DNA of 64,000 nucleotides from Galactobacillus timonensis (GTDB taxonomy: Bacteria; Bacillota_I; Bacilli_A; Erysipelotrichales; Erysipelotrichaceae). The DNA is taken from positions 316,780 through 380,779 of the forward strand of contig NZ_LT964740.1 in NCBI RefSeq assembly GCF_900240265.1. Direction: 5' to 3'. Numbering within the stretch: position 1 is the stretch's first letter; each line of letters starts with the position of its first letter. The position numbers and the translations under genes were made by a program. The notes beneath the pieces were generated by a model. The model saw only the letters and a program-made list of their open reading frames with translations, was not told where the DNA came from and ran no database searches. Shown piece by piece: positions 7,736-16,455 of the stretch.

Positions 7736-7823
7736 TGCGCGTTCCTTCGAACGCAAAAAAGGGTGATGCCAGTTACCCGGTATCACTCCAATATCGTTAT
7801 TGAATAGTGCTGCTGATTCCGTA

Positions 7824-8561
7824 TTATTTCGATGCTTCCAGCCACTCTGTGGATGTTTCTTCACCCGGAACTTCTATTGCCAGATGCGAGAACCAGCTGT
7901 CCTCTGCTGCGCCATGCCAATGCTTCACGCCAACAGGAATGTTTACGCAGTCACCCGGCTTCATCGCAACCGGTTCCTTGCCCCATTCCTGATACCATCC
8001 TCTGCCCCCGACACAGATCAGAATCTGGCCGCCGACGCTTTTGGCATGATGGATATGCCAGTTGTTCTGACAGCCCGGTTCAAAGGTAACATTGTAGATT
8101 CCGATCTGCGAAGCAGAAATCGGTGCCAGAAAACTTCTGCCAGAAAAATAACGGGCATAAGCATCATTGGGCTCACCAATCGGGAAGAACAGGGACTTCT
8201 GATATTTTTCCATCTCCGTTGCCTCTGCAGGAGCTTCTTCTTTCCAGACTTCCTTCGCCTGATTAAACGCAGCCCAGGCTTTCGGCCATCCCGCATAAAA
8301 AGCCACATGCGTCAGGATCGCGGCGATTTCACTTTTCGTCACACCGTGTTCCTTAGCATTTTGAAGATGATACGTCAGTGACGAATCTGTAATACCGGAT
8401 GACACCAGTGCAACTACTGTGATTATGCACCGGGTTTTCAGATCAAGATCCGGATTATTCCAGTTCTCTCCAAACAACACATCATCATTGAAATGGGCAA
8501 ACTCCGGAGCAAATTCTCCCAGTCTGTCTCTTCCCGCCGTCTGAACAATCTTACGGTCCAT
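7824..8561 (-). CDS. Carboxymuconolactone decarboxylase-like/cupin fusion protein
   Basis: 245 residues in two domains. Residues 20-115 form an AhpD/CMD-like all-helical domain (LKTRCIITVVALVSSGITDS then HLQNAKEHGVTKSEIAAILT), which lacks the CxxC pair of true AhpD. Residues 150-235 form a cupin with metal-type histidines (NNWHIHHAKS, H169/H171; KHWHG, H214/H216). Such fusions accompany quinone or aldehyde redox clusters; the reaction is unknown. It is the last gene of the leftward MerR-controlled operon. Confidence 0.85.
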   Translation of the reverse strand: MDRKIVQTAGRDRLGEFAPEFAHFNDDVLFGENWNNPDLDLKTRCIITVVALVSSGITDSSLTYHLQNAKEHGVTKSEIAAILTHVAFYAGWPKAWAAFNQAKEVWKEEAPAEATEMEKYQKSLFFPIGEPNDAYARYFSGRSFLAPISASQIGIYNVTFEPGCQNNWHIHHAKSVGGQILICVGGRGWYQEWGKEPVAMKPGDCVNIPVGVKHWHGAAEDSWFSHLAIEVPGEETSTEWLEASK

Positions 8562-8585
8562 GCTTTTGTTCCTTCTTTTCTTTCT

Positions 8586-9128
8586 TTAAATAACTGCCTT
8601 GCCAAACTGGTAAGCCTTCTCCTGAATATCAGAATTCTCCGCTGCCTCTGCCGCATCGTTCAAGCCGCCGCAGAATAAAGTTCCGGCAAGACGCGCCTTA
8701 GGAAAGCAGTCAATCCATCCCTGCAGACCGCTGACTGCCCTCTTTGGTGTACTGGATTCATCTTCTGCCGCGACGGTTAACAGATAAACATTCCGGAACT
8801 GATAATCGGAAGGATACAGCGGATTCATCCGATCAAGCAGCGTCTTCATCTGCCCGCTCAAGCCGTAATAATAAATCGGCGTTGAAAATACCAGTGTATC
8901 TGCCATCTTTACCTTTTCCGCGATCCAGACCGCATCATCATTCAGAACGCATTTCTGCGTCTTCTGACAGACGAGGCAGCCGGTGCAGAACTTCAGGTTT
9001 TTACCTTTGAGACTGATTGTTTCCACTTCATGGCCAGCTTCCCGGATACCCTCTGTCATTTTTTCGGTTAGAAATTCTGAATTACTATGACTCCTTAGAC
9101 TGGTTGAAATTACAAGTATTTTACTCAT
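8586..9128 (-). CDS. NAD(P)H-dependent FMN reductase/flavodoxin-like oxidoreductase
   Basis: 180 residues. The start at 9128 (MSKILVISTSLRSHSNS) has AGGAA in front and begins with the flavin phosphate-binding loop. The segment KFCTGCLVCQKTQKC is the cysteine-rich insert of iron-sulfur flavoprotein-like reductases, and STPIYYYGLSGQMKTLLDRM is the conserved isoalloxazine-side motif. It probably reduces quinones or other electrophiles with NAD(P)H. It lies within the leftward redox operon. Confidence 0.85.
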   Translation of the reverse strand: MSKILVISTSLRSHSNSEFLTEKMTEGIREAGHEVETISLKGKNLKFCTGCLVCQKTQKCVLNDDAVWIAEKVKMADTLVFSTPIYYYGLSGQMKTLLDRMNPLYPSDYQFRNVYLLTVAAEDESSTPKRAVSGLQGWIDCFPKARLAGTLFCGGLNDAAEAAENSDIQEKAYQFGKAVI

Positions 9129-9154
9129 GGATTGGTTCCTTTCTGATGTTGTTC

Positions 9155-9676
9155 TCAATCTGTCTGTATCGTTATCGTTACATCACCTTTGCCAAGCAGT
9201 TCAGACAGATCTTCCTTCGTTTTGTCCGTAATTCTGCCCAGTCTTGTATAAGCCCATGAATTGGACCCATAGAAAACTACCAGCTGATTTCCAGAGTAAA
9301 GAACAATATCTCCAGCAGATGTCGTTGTCTCTGCATCATCTCTTGGAAGCGATGTCCCGATCGGTCCAACCTGCTCAAAGCCGCCATACATTGACATGTG
9401 GATCTGAATTGGTTCTTTCCGCGCAAGTTTTCTCAAAGCTGTTACGGATTCATTGTCTTCCCATGTAACCTGGACCGGTGAGTTTTCTATTGTCATCCTT
9501 AAAGCCGCAGATTCCTCCGGCATTGATTCATCCATATTATTTTCCATCTCATCTCCAGTATTGCTTTCCGATGGAGGATCTGTTTCCTTGATGGTTTCCT
9601 CCGCAGCCATTCTGAAGCCGCACCCTGAGATAAGTAACATTAAACTGAGCATTCCGGCCAATACAAACCTGTTCAT
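9155..9676 (-). CDS. Cyclophilin-like-fold lipoprotein
   Basis: About 173 residues. A lipobox (LMLLISGC) follows a short hydrophobic segment, then an acidic linker, then a domain from about residue 60 (MTIENSPVQVTWEDNESVTA ... ARKEPIQIHMSMYGGFEQVG ... GDIVLYSGNQLVVFYGSNSW). This matches the cyclophilin-like family (DUF369-type) often found in MerR/flavodoxin operons. The role is unknown, perhaps ligand binding outside the membrane. The start at 9676 versus a GTG at 9700 is uncertain. Confidence 0.75.
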   Translation of the reverse strand: MNRFVLAGMLSLMLLISGCGFRMAAEETIKETDPPSESNTGDEMENNMDESMPEESAALRMTIENSPVQVTWEDNESVTALRKLARKEPIQIHMSMYGGFEQVGPIGTSLPRDDAETTTSAGDIVLYSGNQLVVFYGSNSWAYTRLGRITDKTKEDLSELLGKGDVTITIQTD

Positions 9677-9723
9677 TTCGTTCCGTGCGCTTCTTTTCAC
9701 TCAATCGGGCTGCTTGCCATTCA

Positions 9724-10690
9724 TCACTTTAACGATTCTTTGAAGAAATTCTCCAGCTTGTCAAACGGAATCTTATCCACTTGATCATAAAGATCGATAT
9801 GCTCCGCATCCGGAACAATATACAGTTCTTTCGGCTCTGCCGCCTTCTCGTACGCCTTTTCTGAGAATGAGCGAGAATGAGCATGATCGCCTGCTACAAC
9901 CTGCTACAAAGAGAATCGGACGCGGCGAAATTTCATCAATATAATCAAGGCACTTAAACTGCATCATGGCCAGATTGGAGGTAGTAGTAAAACCGCCTCT
10001 CGCGTTGGGATGATGGCCCCGCGGAACTGCATAGAAGCGATTCCATTCATTGGTGATCAGATCCGTTTCCGGCAGAGCTTCCACGGAAGGATATGGCGTT
10101 TCCGGAAAACTGGGAATATATTCCGGCTGACCTTGTTCAAAGTCCGACCATCTCTGTTCAGCAAGCTGATGCTTCATCTGATCGATCTGTTCCTTCGTCA
10201 GGTTCATCATGCCGCGAACGTCGGAAATATCATACATGGAAGTCGTAGCAACCGCTTTGATACGTACATCAACTGAAGCCGCAGAGAGTGCAAATCCGCC
10301 CGATCCACAGATGCCGATCACACCGATCTTCTCCCGATCCACATAGGGAACCTTCACGCCAAGATAATCGACCGCTGCACTGAACGACTCTGCAAACAGA
10401 TCCGGCGAAGAAACATTCCTTGGCTCTCCTGCGGATTCTCCCATATGTACCTGATCAAACGTCAGAACCACAAACCCGCGCTGCGCCAGTTCATTTGCAT
10501 AAACACAGGGTCCCTGTTCTTTCACGCCGCCATAGGGTGCGCCGACAATCAGCGCCGGATATTTTCCGGATTCATCCAGATTCTTTGCCCGGTAAATATC
10601 TGCCGCAATAGCAATCCCATAGCGGTCATTGAAACGAACATGTTCCCTTATGACGTGTTCACTCAGTTTTGCAATATATCCGTATGCCAT
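9724..10690 (-). pseudogene. Alpha/beta hydrolase (dienelactone hydrolase-like), frameshifted near C-terminus
   Basis: Residues up to about 270 read as an alpha/beta hydrolase: PALIVGAPYGG, GFVVLTFDQVHMGES, nucleophile elbow GICGSGG (Cys/Ser position 128) and the acid-bearing strand PILFVAG. A tandem duplication of ten bases (9890-9909) then shifts the frame, giving a false tail. In the correct frame the gene continues AHSRSFSEKAYE, then LYIVPDAEHIDLYDQV with the expected catalytic His, and stops at 9724. Removing one repeat restores the full reading frame. Recent inactivation or an assembly error. Confidence 0.8.
9890..9909. repeat. 10-bp tandem duplication
   Basis: CCTGCTACAA occurs twice in direct succession (9890-9899, 9900-9909). 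It is the sole cause of the frameshift in the hydrolase gene. Confidence 0.9.
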
Positions 10691-10709
10691 TTTTAATCTC
10701 CTTTGTCAT

Positions 10710-11876
10710 TTATAAGGATGCTCTGAAAATGTCTGCAATATCCTTCTCTGTCAGCGGCGCCCATGCATTTTCAAGTCCTTCATTTTCTGCTACATGATGT
10801 GCCATCTCATCAATACGGCTCTCATCAATACCCACTTCCTTAAGATGCATCGGGATACCGATCGATGCGAAGAACTGGTACGTTTCTTCAATCGCCCGAT
10901 CTGCGATGTCAAACCGATCCAGATTCGGATCAATTCCAAAGACATTGACACCGTATTTGACAAACCGATCTACAGTCTTTTCGCTTAAGATATGCTTCAT
11001 CCACCGTGGGGTAATGATCGCAAGTCCCTCCCCATGCGTAATGTCATAGTATGCGGAAAGCGCATGCTCCATACCGTGGCAGGGCCAGCCAGAACCACTG
11101 TTTCCAAGCGAATAAATCCCGTTGCATCCATAGGTGCAGTCAAGCATCATTTCCGCTCTTGCCGTATAGTCTTCCGGATTCTCGAGACACTTCTTTGCAT
11201 TCACCATAAGGCTCTTAAGCGCCGCTTCCATAAATCCATCGTTAAGAAGCGTGGAATCCTCGCAGAAATACTGCTCCATAATGTGATTCATTGCATCTGC
11301 GCAGCCGGCAGCCGTCTGTTTTCTGGATACCGTAAATGTGTAAGTCGGATCAAGGAACGAAACCGCAGGATAAAGAAGCGGATCCACATAGCCGATTTTA
11401 TCGTTTGTCTCGGTTCTGGAAATCACTCCGCCGCAGTCATACTCGCTGCCCGTAGCGGCCAGCGTAATAATATCTACAATCGGAAGTGCTGCCTGTGCCT
11501 TTACCTTATAGGAAATCAAATCCCACGGATCCCCATCATACTTTGCTCCAGCTGCGATTGCCTTCGAACAGTCGAGTACGCTGCCTCCGCCAACCGACAG
11601 GATCACATCCACATCATGTTCCTTGCAAAGCCTTACGCCGTCCAGGACACTCGGATCATACTTGGGATTCGGCTGAATGCCGGACAGCTCCACGATTTCA
11701 AAATCACTGAGAAGCTCCTTTACCTTGTCATAAAGACCAATCTTCTTGATACTTCCGCCGCCGTAGGTCAGAAGAATTCTTCTTCCATATTGACGCATTA
11801 CTTCGGGCAGCTGTTCCACTACCCCCTTTCCAAAAATCAGTCTGGTTGGTGTAACATAATCAAAATTCTGCATATT
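10710..11876 (-). CDS. Iron-containing alcohol dehydrogenase
   Basis: About 388 residues of the Fe-ADH (BDH/YqhD-like) family, reducing aldehydes with NAD(P)H. Visible features are the N-terminal NFDYVTPTRLIFGKG, nucleotide-binding GGGSVLDCSKAIA, and the metal ligands in CADAMNHIMEQY and HGMEHALSAYYDITHGEGLA (Asp and His residues). The start at 11876 has TGGAGG upstream. It sits 21 bp after the aldo-keto reductase gene, a common pairing for aldehyde detoxification. Confidence 0.93.
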   Translation of the reverse strand, partial: NMQNFDYVTPTRLIFGKGVVEQLPEVMRQYGRRILLTYGGGSIKKIGLYDKVKELLSDFEIVELSGIQPNPKYDPSVLDGVRLCKEHDVDVILSVGGGSVLDCSKAIAAGAKYDGDPWDLISYKVKAQAALPIVDIITLAATGSEYDCGGVISRTETNDKIGYVDPLLYPAVSFLDPTYTFTVSRKQTAAGCADAMNHIMEQYFCEDSTLLNDGFMEAALKSLMVNAKKCLENPEDYTARAEMMLDCTYGCNGIYSLGNSGSGWPCHGMEHALSAYYDITHGEGLAIITPRWMKHILSEKTVDRFVKYGVNVFGIDPNLDRFDIADRAIEETYQFFASIGIPMHLKEVGIDESRIDEMAHHVAENEGLENAWAPLTEKDIADIFRASL

Positions 11877-11897
11877 CATCCTCCATAAATGCATTAC

Positions 11898-12740
11898 TTA
11901 CGCTTTTTCAAATTCCGGTTTCCACTGTGCAAACTGCATAAGCTGAGCATCGGTCCTGTGATAATATCTCTCGCCCTTATCCAGCTTTGCAATCTCCACC
12001 ATTTCCTCATTCGTAAGTTTGAAATCGAAAATACTAAGATTGTCTCTGATATGGTCTACATTTTTGCTTCCAGGGATGACAACAAAGCCCATCTGTGTAT
12101 GCCAGCGAAGGATTACCTGTGCGGGTGTCTTTCCGTACTTTTTTCCAAGTTTGGCGAAAACTGGTTCATTGATGAGGGATTGATCTCCGTGTCCCAGCGG
12201 ATACCAGCTCATAAGCCTGATGTTATATTTATCGAGCGTCTTACACAGCTCTTTCTGTGTAAAGTAAGGGTGCGCCTCCACCTGAACAAACTGGGGAACT
12301 ACTTCCCACTTCGTCTGAAGTTCTTCTATGTACTTTCCTTCAAAATTGGAGATGCCGATGGCTTTTGCTTTGCCTTCACGGTATGCTTTTTCAAGCTTAC
12401 GGTATCCGGCAAGCCAGTTGCCTGCAGGCTGATGGATGTAAAGGAGATCCACATAGTCCACACCAAGGCGTTCAAGCGTCTCATCAACTGCGTTGTCATT
12501 TTCATACTCGCTTGGCCAGAGCTTGGTGGAGAGGAAGATCTCCCCACGCGATACACCACTATCGCGCATTCCGCGTCCGACAGCACGCTCATTGACATAA
12601 GCGTTTGCTGTATCAACCAGCCGATAACCCATCTTCAGGGCTTCCCGGACACTGTTTTCTGCCTCAGCAGGTGATAACATAAATGTCCCGATTCCTACGA
12701 CCGGACATTCCAGTTTGTTGTTCAGAATAATATTCTCCAT
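11898..12740 (-). CDS. Aldo/keto reductase
   Basis: 280 residues with the full catalytic tetrad: D43 and Y48 (LVDTANAYVNE), K73 (LSTKLW) and H103 (DLLYIHQPAGNW). The C-terminal NADPH site is seen in VVIPGSKNVDHIRDNLSIFD. It reduces carbonyls to alcohols in the cytoplasm. A strong AGGAGG precedes the start. It is the second enzyme gene of the MerR operon. Confidence 0.93.
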   Translation of the reverse strand: MENIILNNKLECPVVGIGTFMLSPAEAENSVREALKMGYRLVDTANAYVNERAVGRGMRDSGVSRGEIFLSTKLWPSEYENDNAVDETLERLGVDYVDLLYIHQPAGNWLAGYRKLEKAYREGKAKAIGISNFEGKYIEELQTKWEVVPQFVQVEAHPYFTQKELCKTLDKYNIRLMSWYPLGHGDQSLINEPVFAKLGKKYGKTPAQVILRWHTQMGFVVIPGSKNVDHIRDNLSIFDFKLTNEEMVEIAKLDKGERYYHRTDAQLMQFAQWKPEFEKA

Positions 12741-12750
12741 ATGTAACCTC

Positions 12751-13272
12751 CTACATCAAACCGTTGGACTTCAGCCAGCTCTTAATCTGAGCGTCAGCTT
12801 TATTTGCACTGCTTCCGTTGATTGACAGTCCACGTTTCACATCTGCGCCCGGACAAAGCTTTCTGATATCTGATTCACTGGACCCCATTCCACTCCCCTC
12901 GTTTGTACAAAGAGGAAGAATTGTCTTTCCTGAAAAATCAAACGCTTCAAGGAAAGTAAATACTGCCATTGGCATTGTTCCCCAATAATTTGGATAACCG
13001 AGAATCACCGTGTCATACGCATCAATACTTGTCGGAAGAGACTTGAGTTCAGGTCTTGCATCCTGCTTTTGGTGTTCCTTTGCCTCAACAATGCAGGTGT
13101 TATAATCCTTCGCATATGGTGTCTTCATTTCAATTTTGAAGAGATCTGCCCCAATCAGATCTTTGATTTTACGAGCCACAACTTCCGTGTTGCCAACCTC
13201 TATATATCTCATAGAACCGCCAAAATAATTTTCATCCGCTCTTGAAAAGAATGCCATTAACGTCTTGGCCAT
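12751..13272 (-). CDS. Flavodoxin-like protein
   Basis: 173 residues from the chosen start at 13272 (MAKTLMAFFSRADENYFGG). The phosphate loop is modified to FFSRADENYFGG, and YDTVILGYPNYWGTMPMAVF is the conserved flavodoxin-like segment. Longer readings overlap the upstream MerR gene and look false. It probably binds FMN and acts as an electron carrier or quinone reductase. Confidence 0.88.
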   Translation of the reverse strand: MAKTLMAFFSRADENYFGGSMRYIEVGNTEVVARKIKDLIGADLFKIEMKTPYAKDYNTCIVEAKEHQKQDARPELKSLPTSIDAYDTVILGYPNYWGTMPMAVFTFLEAFDFSGKTILPLCTNEGSGMGSSESDIRKLCPGADVKRGLSINGSSANKADAQIKSWLKSNGLM

Positions 13273-13282
13273 AGTATCTATC

Positions 13283-13678
13283 TCAATCTTTCTTAATATT
13301 CTCAGCATCCCATGAAAGGACACCGGTCTTCACGGCTTCTTCATACCGGGAAATCTTGTAATTGAGCCTGTCCATAGTGGCCTGATACATATCTAAATTC
13401 TTCTGTACCTCCGCACGCGCTTCCATCAAAAGATCCCGTCTTGCTGCGATCGTAGAATCACCCTGCTGGAAAAGCTTTACATACTCAATCAGCATTTCTA
13501 CTGGAACCCCGGCATTTCTCATGCAGACAGCATTCTCTACCCATTTCAGATCTTCATCGGAATAATCTCTGATGCCACCTTTCGTTCTTCTGACTTCCGG
13601 AATTACACCTACGCGCTCGTAGTAGCGCAGCGTGTCCGGAGAAAGATTGAATTTTTCGCAAACTTCTTTTATCGTCAT
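13283..13678 (-). CDS. MerR-family transcriptional regulator
   Basis: About 131 residues: the N-terminal winged helix TIKEVCEKFNLSPDTLRYYE then RVGVIPEVRRTKGGIRDYSD, and a dimerisation coiled coil. There is no heavy-metal cysteine set; it resembles AdhR/NmlR-type sensors of aldehydes and other electrophiles. It is the first gene of the leftward operon and is likely autoregulated through the palindrome in the 19-bp promoter spacer at 13729-13759. Two neighbouring ATG/GTG codons make the exact start uncertain. Confidence 0.9.
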   Translation of the reverse strand: MTIKEVCEKFNLSPDTLRYYERVGVIPEVRRTKGGIRDYSDEDLKWVENAVCMRNAGVPVEMLIEYVKLFQQGDSTIAARRDLLMEARAEVQKNLDMYQATMDRLNYKISRYEEAVKTGVLSWDAENIKKD

Positions 13679-13728
13679 CGTCATCACCCTCTTTACAGTT
13701 TGCCTCTTACTTTGTCATCTGTAACTGG

Positions 13729-13759
13729 ACTATACTCCTTGGAGTTAACTCCAGGTCAA
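13729..13759 (-). promoter_or_regulatory. MerR-type promoter with 19-bp spacer and perfect operator
   Basis: On the minus strand TTGACC (-35, 13754-13759) and TATAGT (-10, 13729-13734) are separated by 19 bp. The perfect palindrome TGGAGTTAACTCCA (13740-13753) fills the spacer. The over-long spacer is the hallmark of promoters activated by MerR proteins through DNA untwisting. Confidence 0.88.
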
Positions 13760-13773
13760 GTATTATTTTGGAA

Positions 13774-14861
13774 TTAATTCAGTTGTCCTCGCAAAATCAT
13801 CTCCGCATTTCTTCTAGCATTGGCAAGATCTCTCATCCGTTCCCGCTCCGTGCGGTACTGGGCATACTCCGCATTCTTTTCCTTGGCAAGACGGTTGAAC
13901 TCCTCATTCAGCTCCGCAGCTCTTGGAATCTTCTTAAGTCCCGGCTGATCAAAGGCATCCTTCGCTGCCTTGTGCAGTGTGATCTCTTTCCTATGGGCTT
14001 CAAAGAAATTCCTGCTGTATCCTTCCTTCCGGTATGCCGTGTAGATGTCGCGTGTCTTGCTGTAGTTGATGATATGCATCCGCAGCTCCCGGATCTCCTG
14101 CATCCGTACATCTTTCTATTGGATGTCGGAAAGCAGATGATCCGTCTGCGCTGCCGCTTCCTTTGCAAGCCGCTTCAACTGCTCATAATCGTGGATATCG
14201 TTCTCCTGCAGAAACAGCAGAACCTTTGCCCAGCGCTGATAACCTGCTCCCTTGCCTTCCTGAATCTTTTTCTGCAGATCAATCAGCAGGTCGATCCTCT
14301 GGCGTTTGCCCGATGTGTGCTGCACAGAAGGCGACTGCTGTGGGTTCTCCAAGATCTGCATTAGGTCCTGTGTTTTGAAGCCCACATGCAGCGAGTCCAG
14401 GCGAATGAATCGCTTCTGCGCCCTGCCCTTTACAGCGATGTGTTTTCCGCGCTTAATTTCGTATCCTTCCTGACGGAGCAGGTCCAGAAATGTCTCCAGA
14501 TCTTTCGGCTTCTTCTTCAGAATCTCTGCGATCACGGCTTCTAATTCGCTGCGGATCGTGTGCCGCTTGGGATAGACTGTTCTCTTGTTTTGCTCTGCAT
14601 AGGGCTTTCTTTGAATGATGCTGTAACAATGTTCAAAGAAGAGGATATCCGAAAGACGCTGCAGCGCGATGCCGGTGATCTCCTGATACTGCCGTCTTGC
14701 AAGCAGGAATTCTTCTGCAGCCGTCTCCGGCTGGCATGCATATGCCATGATCAGCTCTCCGTCTTTTCCGGGTTCTGTGAATATTCAATCCGCTCATTCA
14801 TGCTTGCAGATGCACCTTTACTCTTGTTCACATGCAGAGCGATCAGTCTTGTCGCTGCCAT
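13774..14861 (-). pseudogene. MobP-type relaxase remnant 1 (deletion, frameshift, nonsense)
   Basis: Starts MAATRLIALHVNKSKG at 14861, like the intact relaxase at 55453-56841. It then suffers a frameshift near 14757 and loses the central block with the histidine triad. It resumes as LQRLSDILFFEHCYSIIQRK, hits an in-frame TAG (LLSDIQ-stop, about 14116), and continues in the same frame as MQEIRELRMHIINYSKTRDI to 13774. It cannot nick DNA. It is evidence of an older conjugative element of the same family. Confidence 0.85.
14040..14173. repeat. Direct repeat A (relaxase segment), copy 1
   Basis: About 130 bp nearly identical to 16086-16219, both encoding the relaxase segment KEAxAQxDHLLSDI to YSKTRDIYTAY on the minus strand. 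Confidence 0.85.
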
Positions 14862-14984
14862 TATTCCTCCTGATAAGCATAAAAAAGCTTCCTTATTCGA
14901 TTTATCAAACCGAATTGAAATTCTTATAAGATGGAAAAAGAGCAGTCGATTTCCTCGGCTGCCCCTATTTCATAAAATAGTGGA

Positions 14985-15455
14985 TTATTTTTTTTCTTCT
15001 AAGGGGATAATCTCGTAAACGGCAATCACGCCATTACTGATATCACTATCTTCTTTCAGATAGCAAACTTTGATTGTATCTCCGATTTGCGCTCTTTTTA
15101 CATACTCAACTGTATTAAGTTCCCCTAAATCCTCTGTGTCAATGGCAATACTTTCCGTTAGCTCACGCTCTGGTGTTCCCTCTATTGGCTCTACTATCAA
15201 AGCGCCGTTCTGAACTTCCAACACCTTAGCTTCAAAAGCCATTTTAGTTGCAATAACATTTGTGGTCGTATCGTCTTGTGGGGAATTTAGGATATGCGAA
15301 ACACTAATCGCTGCAACCACAAGGCACAAACAAGCTGCAACAGCTCCCCACTTTACCCAAATGGGCTTTTTAGATTTCTTCTTGTAATTGAGAGCTTCAT
15401 CAACATATTTTGTATCAAGTTCGCTCATAGCGTCAGAAAGCTTTTTTGAGTTCAT
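14985..15455 (-). CDS. Anti-sigma-factor-like single-span membrane protein
   Basis: 156 residues: a cytoplasmic N-terminus (KLSDAMSELDTKYVDEALNY), a lysine-rich stop and one membrane span (VKWGAVAACLCLVVAAISVS, residues 34-53). The extracellular beta-rich domain (EAKVLEVQNGALIVEPIEGT) resembles the YobA/DUF3221-type OB fold. It overlaps the end of the sigma-factor gene by 4 bp. The layout is that of an ECF sigma/anti-sigma pair. Because the sigma gene carries a nonsense codon, the pair may be silent. Confidence 0.75.
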   Translation of the reverse strand: MNSKKLSDAMSELDTKYVDEALNYKKKSKKPIWVKWGAVAACLCLVVAAISVSHILNSPQDDTTTNVIATKMAFEAKVLEVQNGALIVEPIEGTPERELTESIAIDTEDLGELNTVEYVKRAQIGDTIKVCYLKEDSDISNGVIAVYEIIPLEEKK

Positions 15456-15970
15456 ACGAATACCTCTCTTTCAATCAAGTATTGTTTCATCTTCTCGCGG
15501 ATACGGGTCCGGCAGGACAGAGATATTTTCTCTGAAAGCCCTACAAACCCGGCTATATCCTTGTAGCTATCAGAGAACCAATAGCGGCGTATAAAGATAA
15601 CGCGGTTTTCGGTAGTCAGCGTATCCAAAAAGTTTTCAATGATACCGGCTAATTCTCTGGCTTCAATTTCCTCTAAAGCAATCGTGTAATGGCTGCTTCG
15701 TTTGGCTGCTTCCATTCTCCAATAGATTTTGAGCGAAATGTTCCGAACGATTTTCAAAAGATAAGACACCAGCGGGTTAGGTCGTGCCGGGGGAATGGCG
15801 TTCCATGCGCCTAAATAAGCGTCGTTTACACATTCCTCCGCGCCACGCCGACTCCCTACTATATGGCAGGAAAGATTATGGCAGACTTTTCCGTATTTTA
15901 TGTCCAGTTCCCCTATGCCCTGTTCTCAACGCTCGAAAAACATTTCTATGATTCTTTCATCGTCTATCAT
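15452..15970 (-). pseudogene. ECF-type RNA polymerase sigma factor with internal stop
   Basis: From ATG at 15970 the frame gives MIDDERIIEMFFER, then TGA at 15926-15928. It continues EQGIGELDIKYGKVCHNLS and AEECVNDAYLGAWNAIPPAR (region 2), then region 4 (VIFIRRYWFSDSYKDIAGFV). Region 2 and 4 signatures of Firmicute ECF factors are clear. One codon breaks the gene; reinitiation downstream would lack part of region 2. It is coupled to the anti-sigma-like gene and lies between two relaxase remnants. Confidence 0.8.
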
Positions 15971-16028
15971 CACACCGCCTCATTTCCGGCTTCACCTATA
16001 TACTACGGTTTAAGCGGCGAATACTGCA

Positions 16029-16286
16029 TCAAATCTCAAACCTTTTCAAAAAATTCCTGCCGTACCCTGCCTTTGGGTATGCCGTGTAGATGTCGCGTGT
16101 CTTGCTGTAATTGATGATATGCATCCGCAGCTCCCGGATCTCCTGCATCCGTATCTCTTTCTGTTTAATGTCGGAAAGCAGATGATCCATCTGCGCTGTC
16201 GCTTCCTTTGCAAGCCGCTCATGCATGCTTGCAGATGTGCCCTTACTCTTGTTCACATGCAGAGCGATCAGTCTTGTCGCTGTCAT
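16029..16286 (-). pseudogene. MobP-type relaxase remnant 2
   Basis: MTATRLIALHVNKSKGTSAS is joined directly to ERLAKEATAQMDHLLSDIKQ and RELRMHIINYSKTRDI. An in-frame deletion of most of the relaxase, including the catalytic histidines, leaves only the ends. It is nearly identical to remnant 1 in the shared parts, so one of the two arose by duplication or recombination of the same element. Confidence 0.82.
16086..16219. repeat. Direct repeat A (relaxase segment), copy 2
   Basis: Second copy of the near-identical relaxase segment at 14040-14173. The two copies bracket the sigma/anti-sigma pair. Confidence 0.85.
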
Positions 16287-16392
16287 TTTCTCCTCCTGAT
16301 AAGTATAAAAAACGGAGACCATCCCACCAAAAGAAGCGGAATAGTCCCCGGAAAAACATGATTTTCTGTGAGTCTTCTGCAGTGAATATGAT

Positions 16393-16415
16393 ATAGTTAG
16401 TTCATACTAACCTAT
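16393..16415. promoter_or_regulatory. Palindromic operator upstream of methyltransferase operon
   Basis: ATAGTTAGT-TCAT-ACTAACCTAT forms an inverted repeat of the TetR type (TTAGT-N4-ACTAA core). It lies about 40 bp before the start at 16456. No TetR gene is seen nearby. Confidence 0.5.
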
Positions 16416-16455
16416 AAGAATATACATGCTTTCCTATATGCGAAAAGGAGATCTA

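Noticed and set aside
13774..14748. Relaxase fragment as a functional mobilisation gene
   Set aside because: It lacks the histidine triad, carries a frameshift and an in-frame TAG, and so cannot be active.
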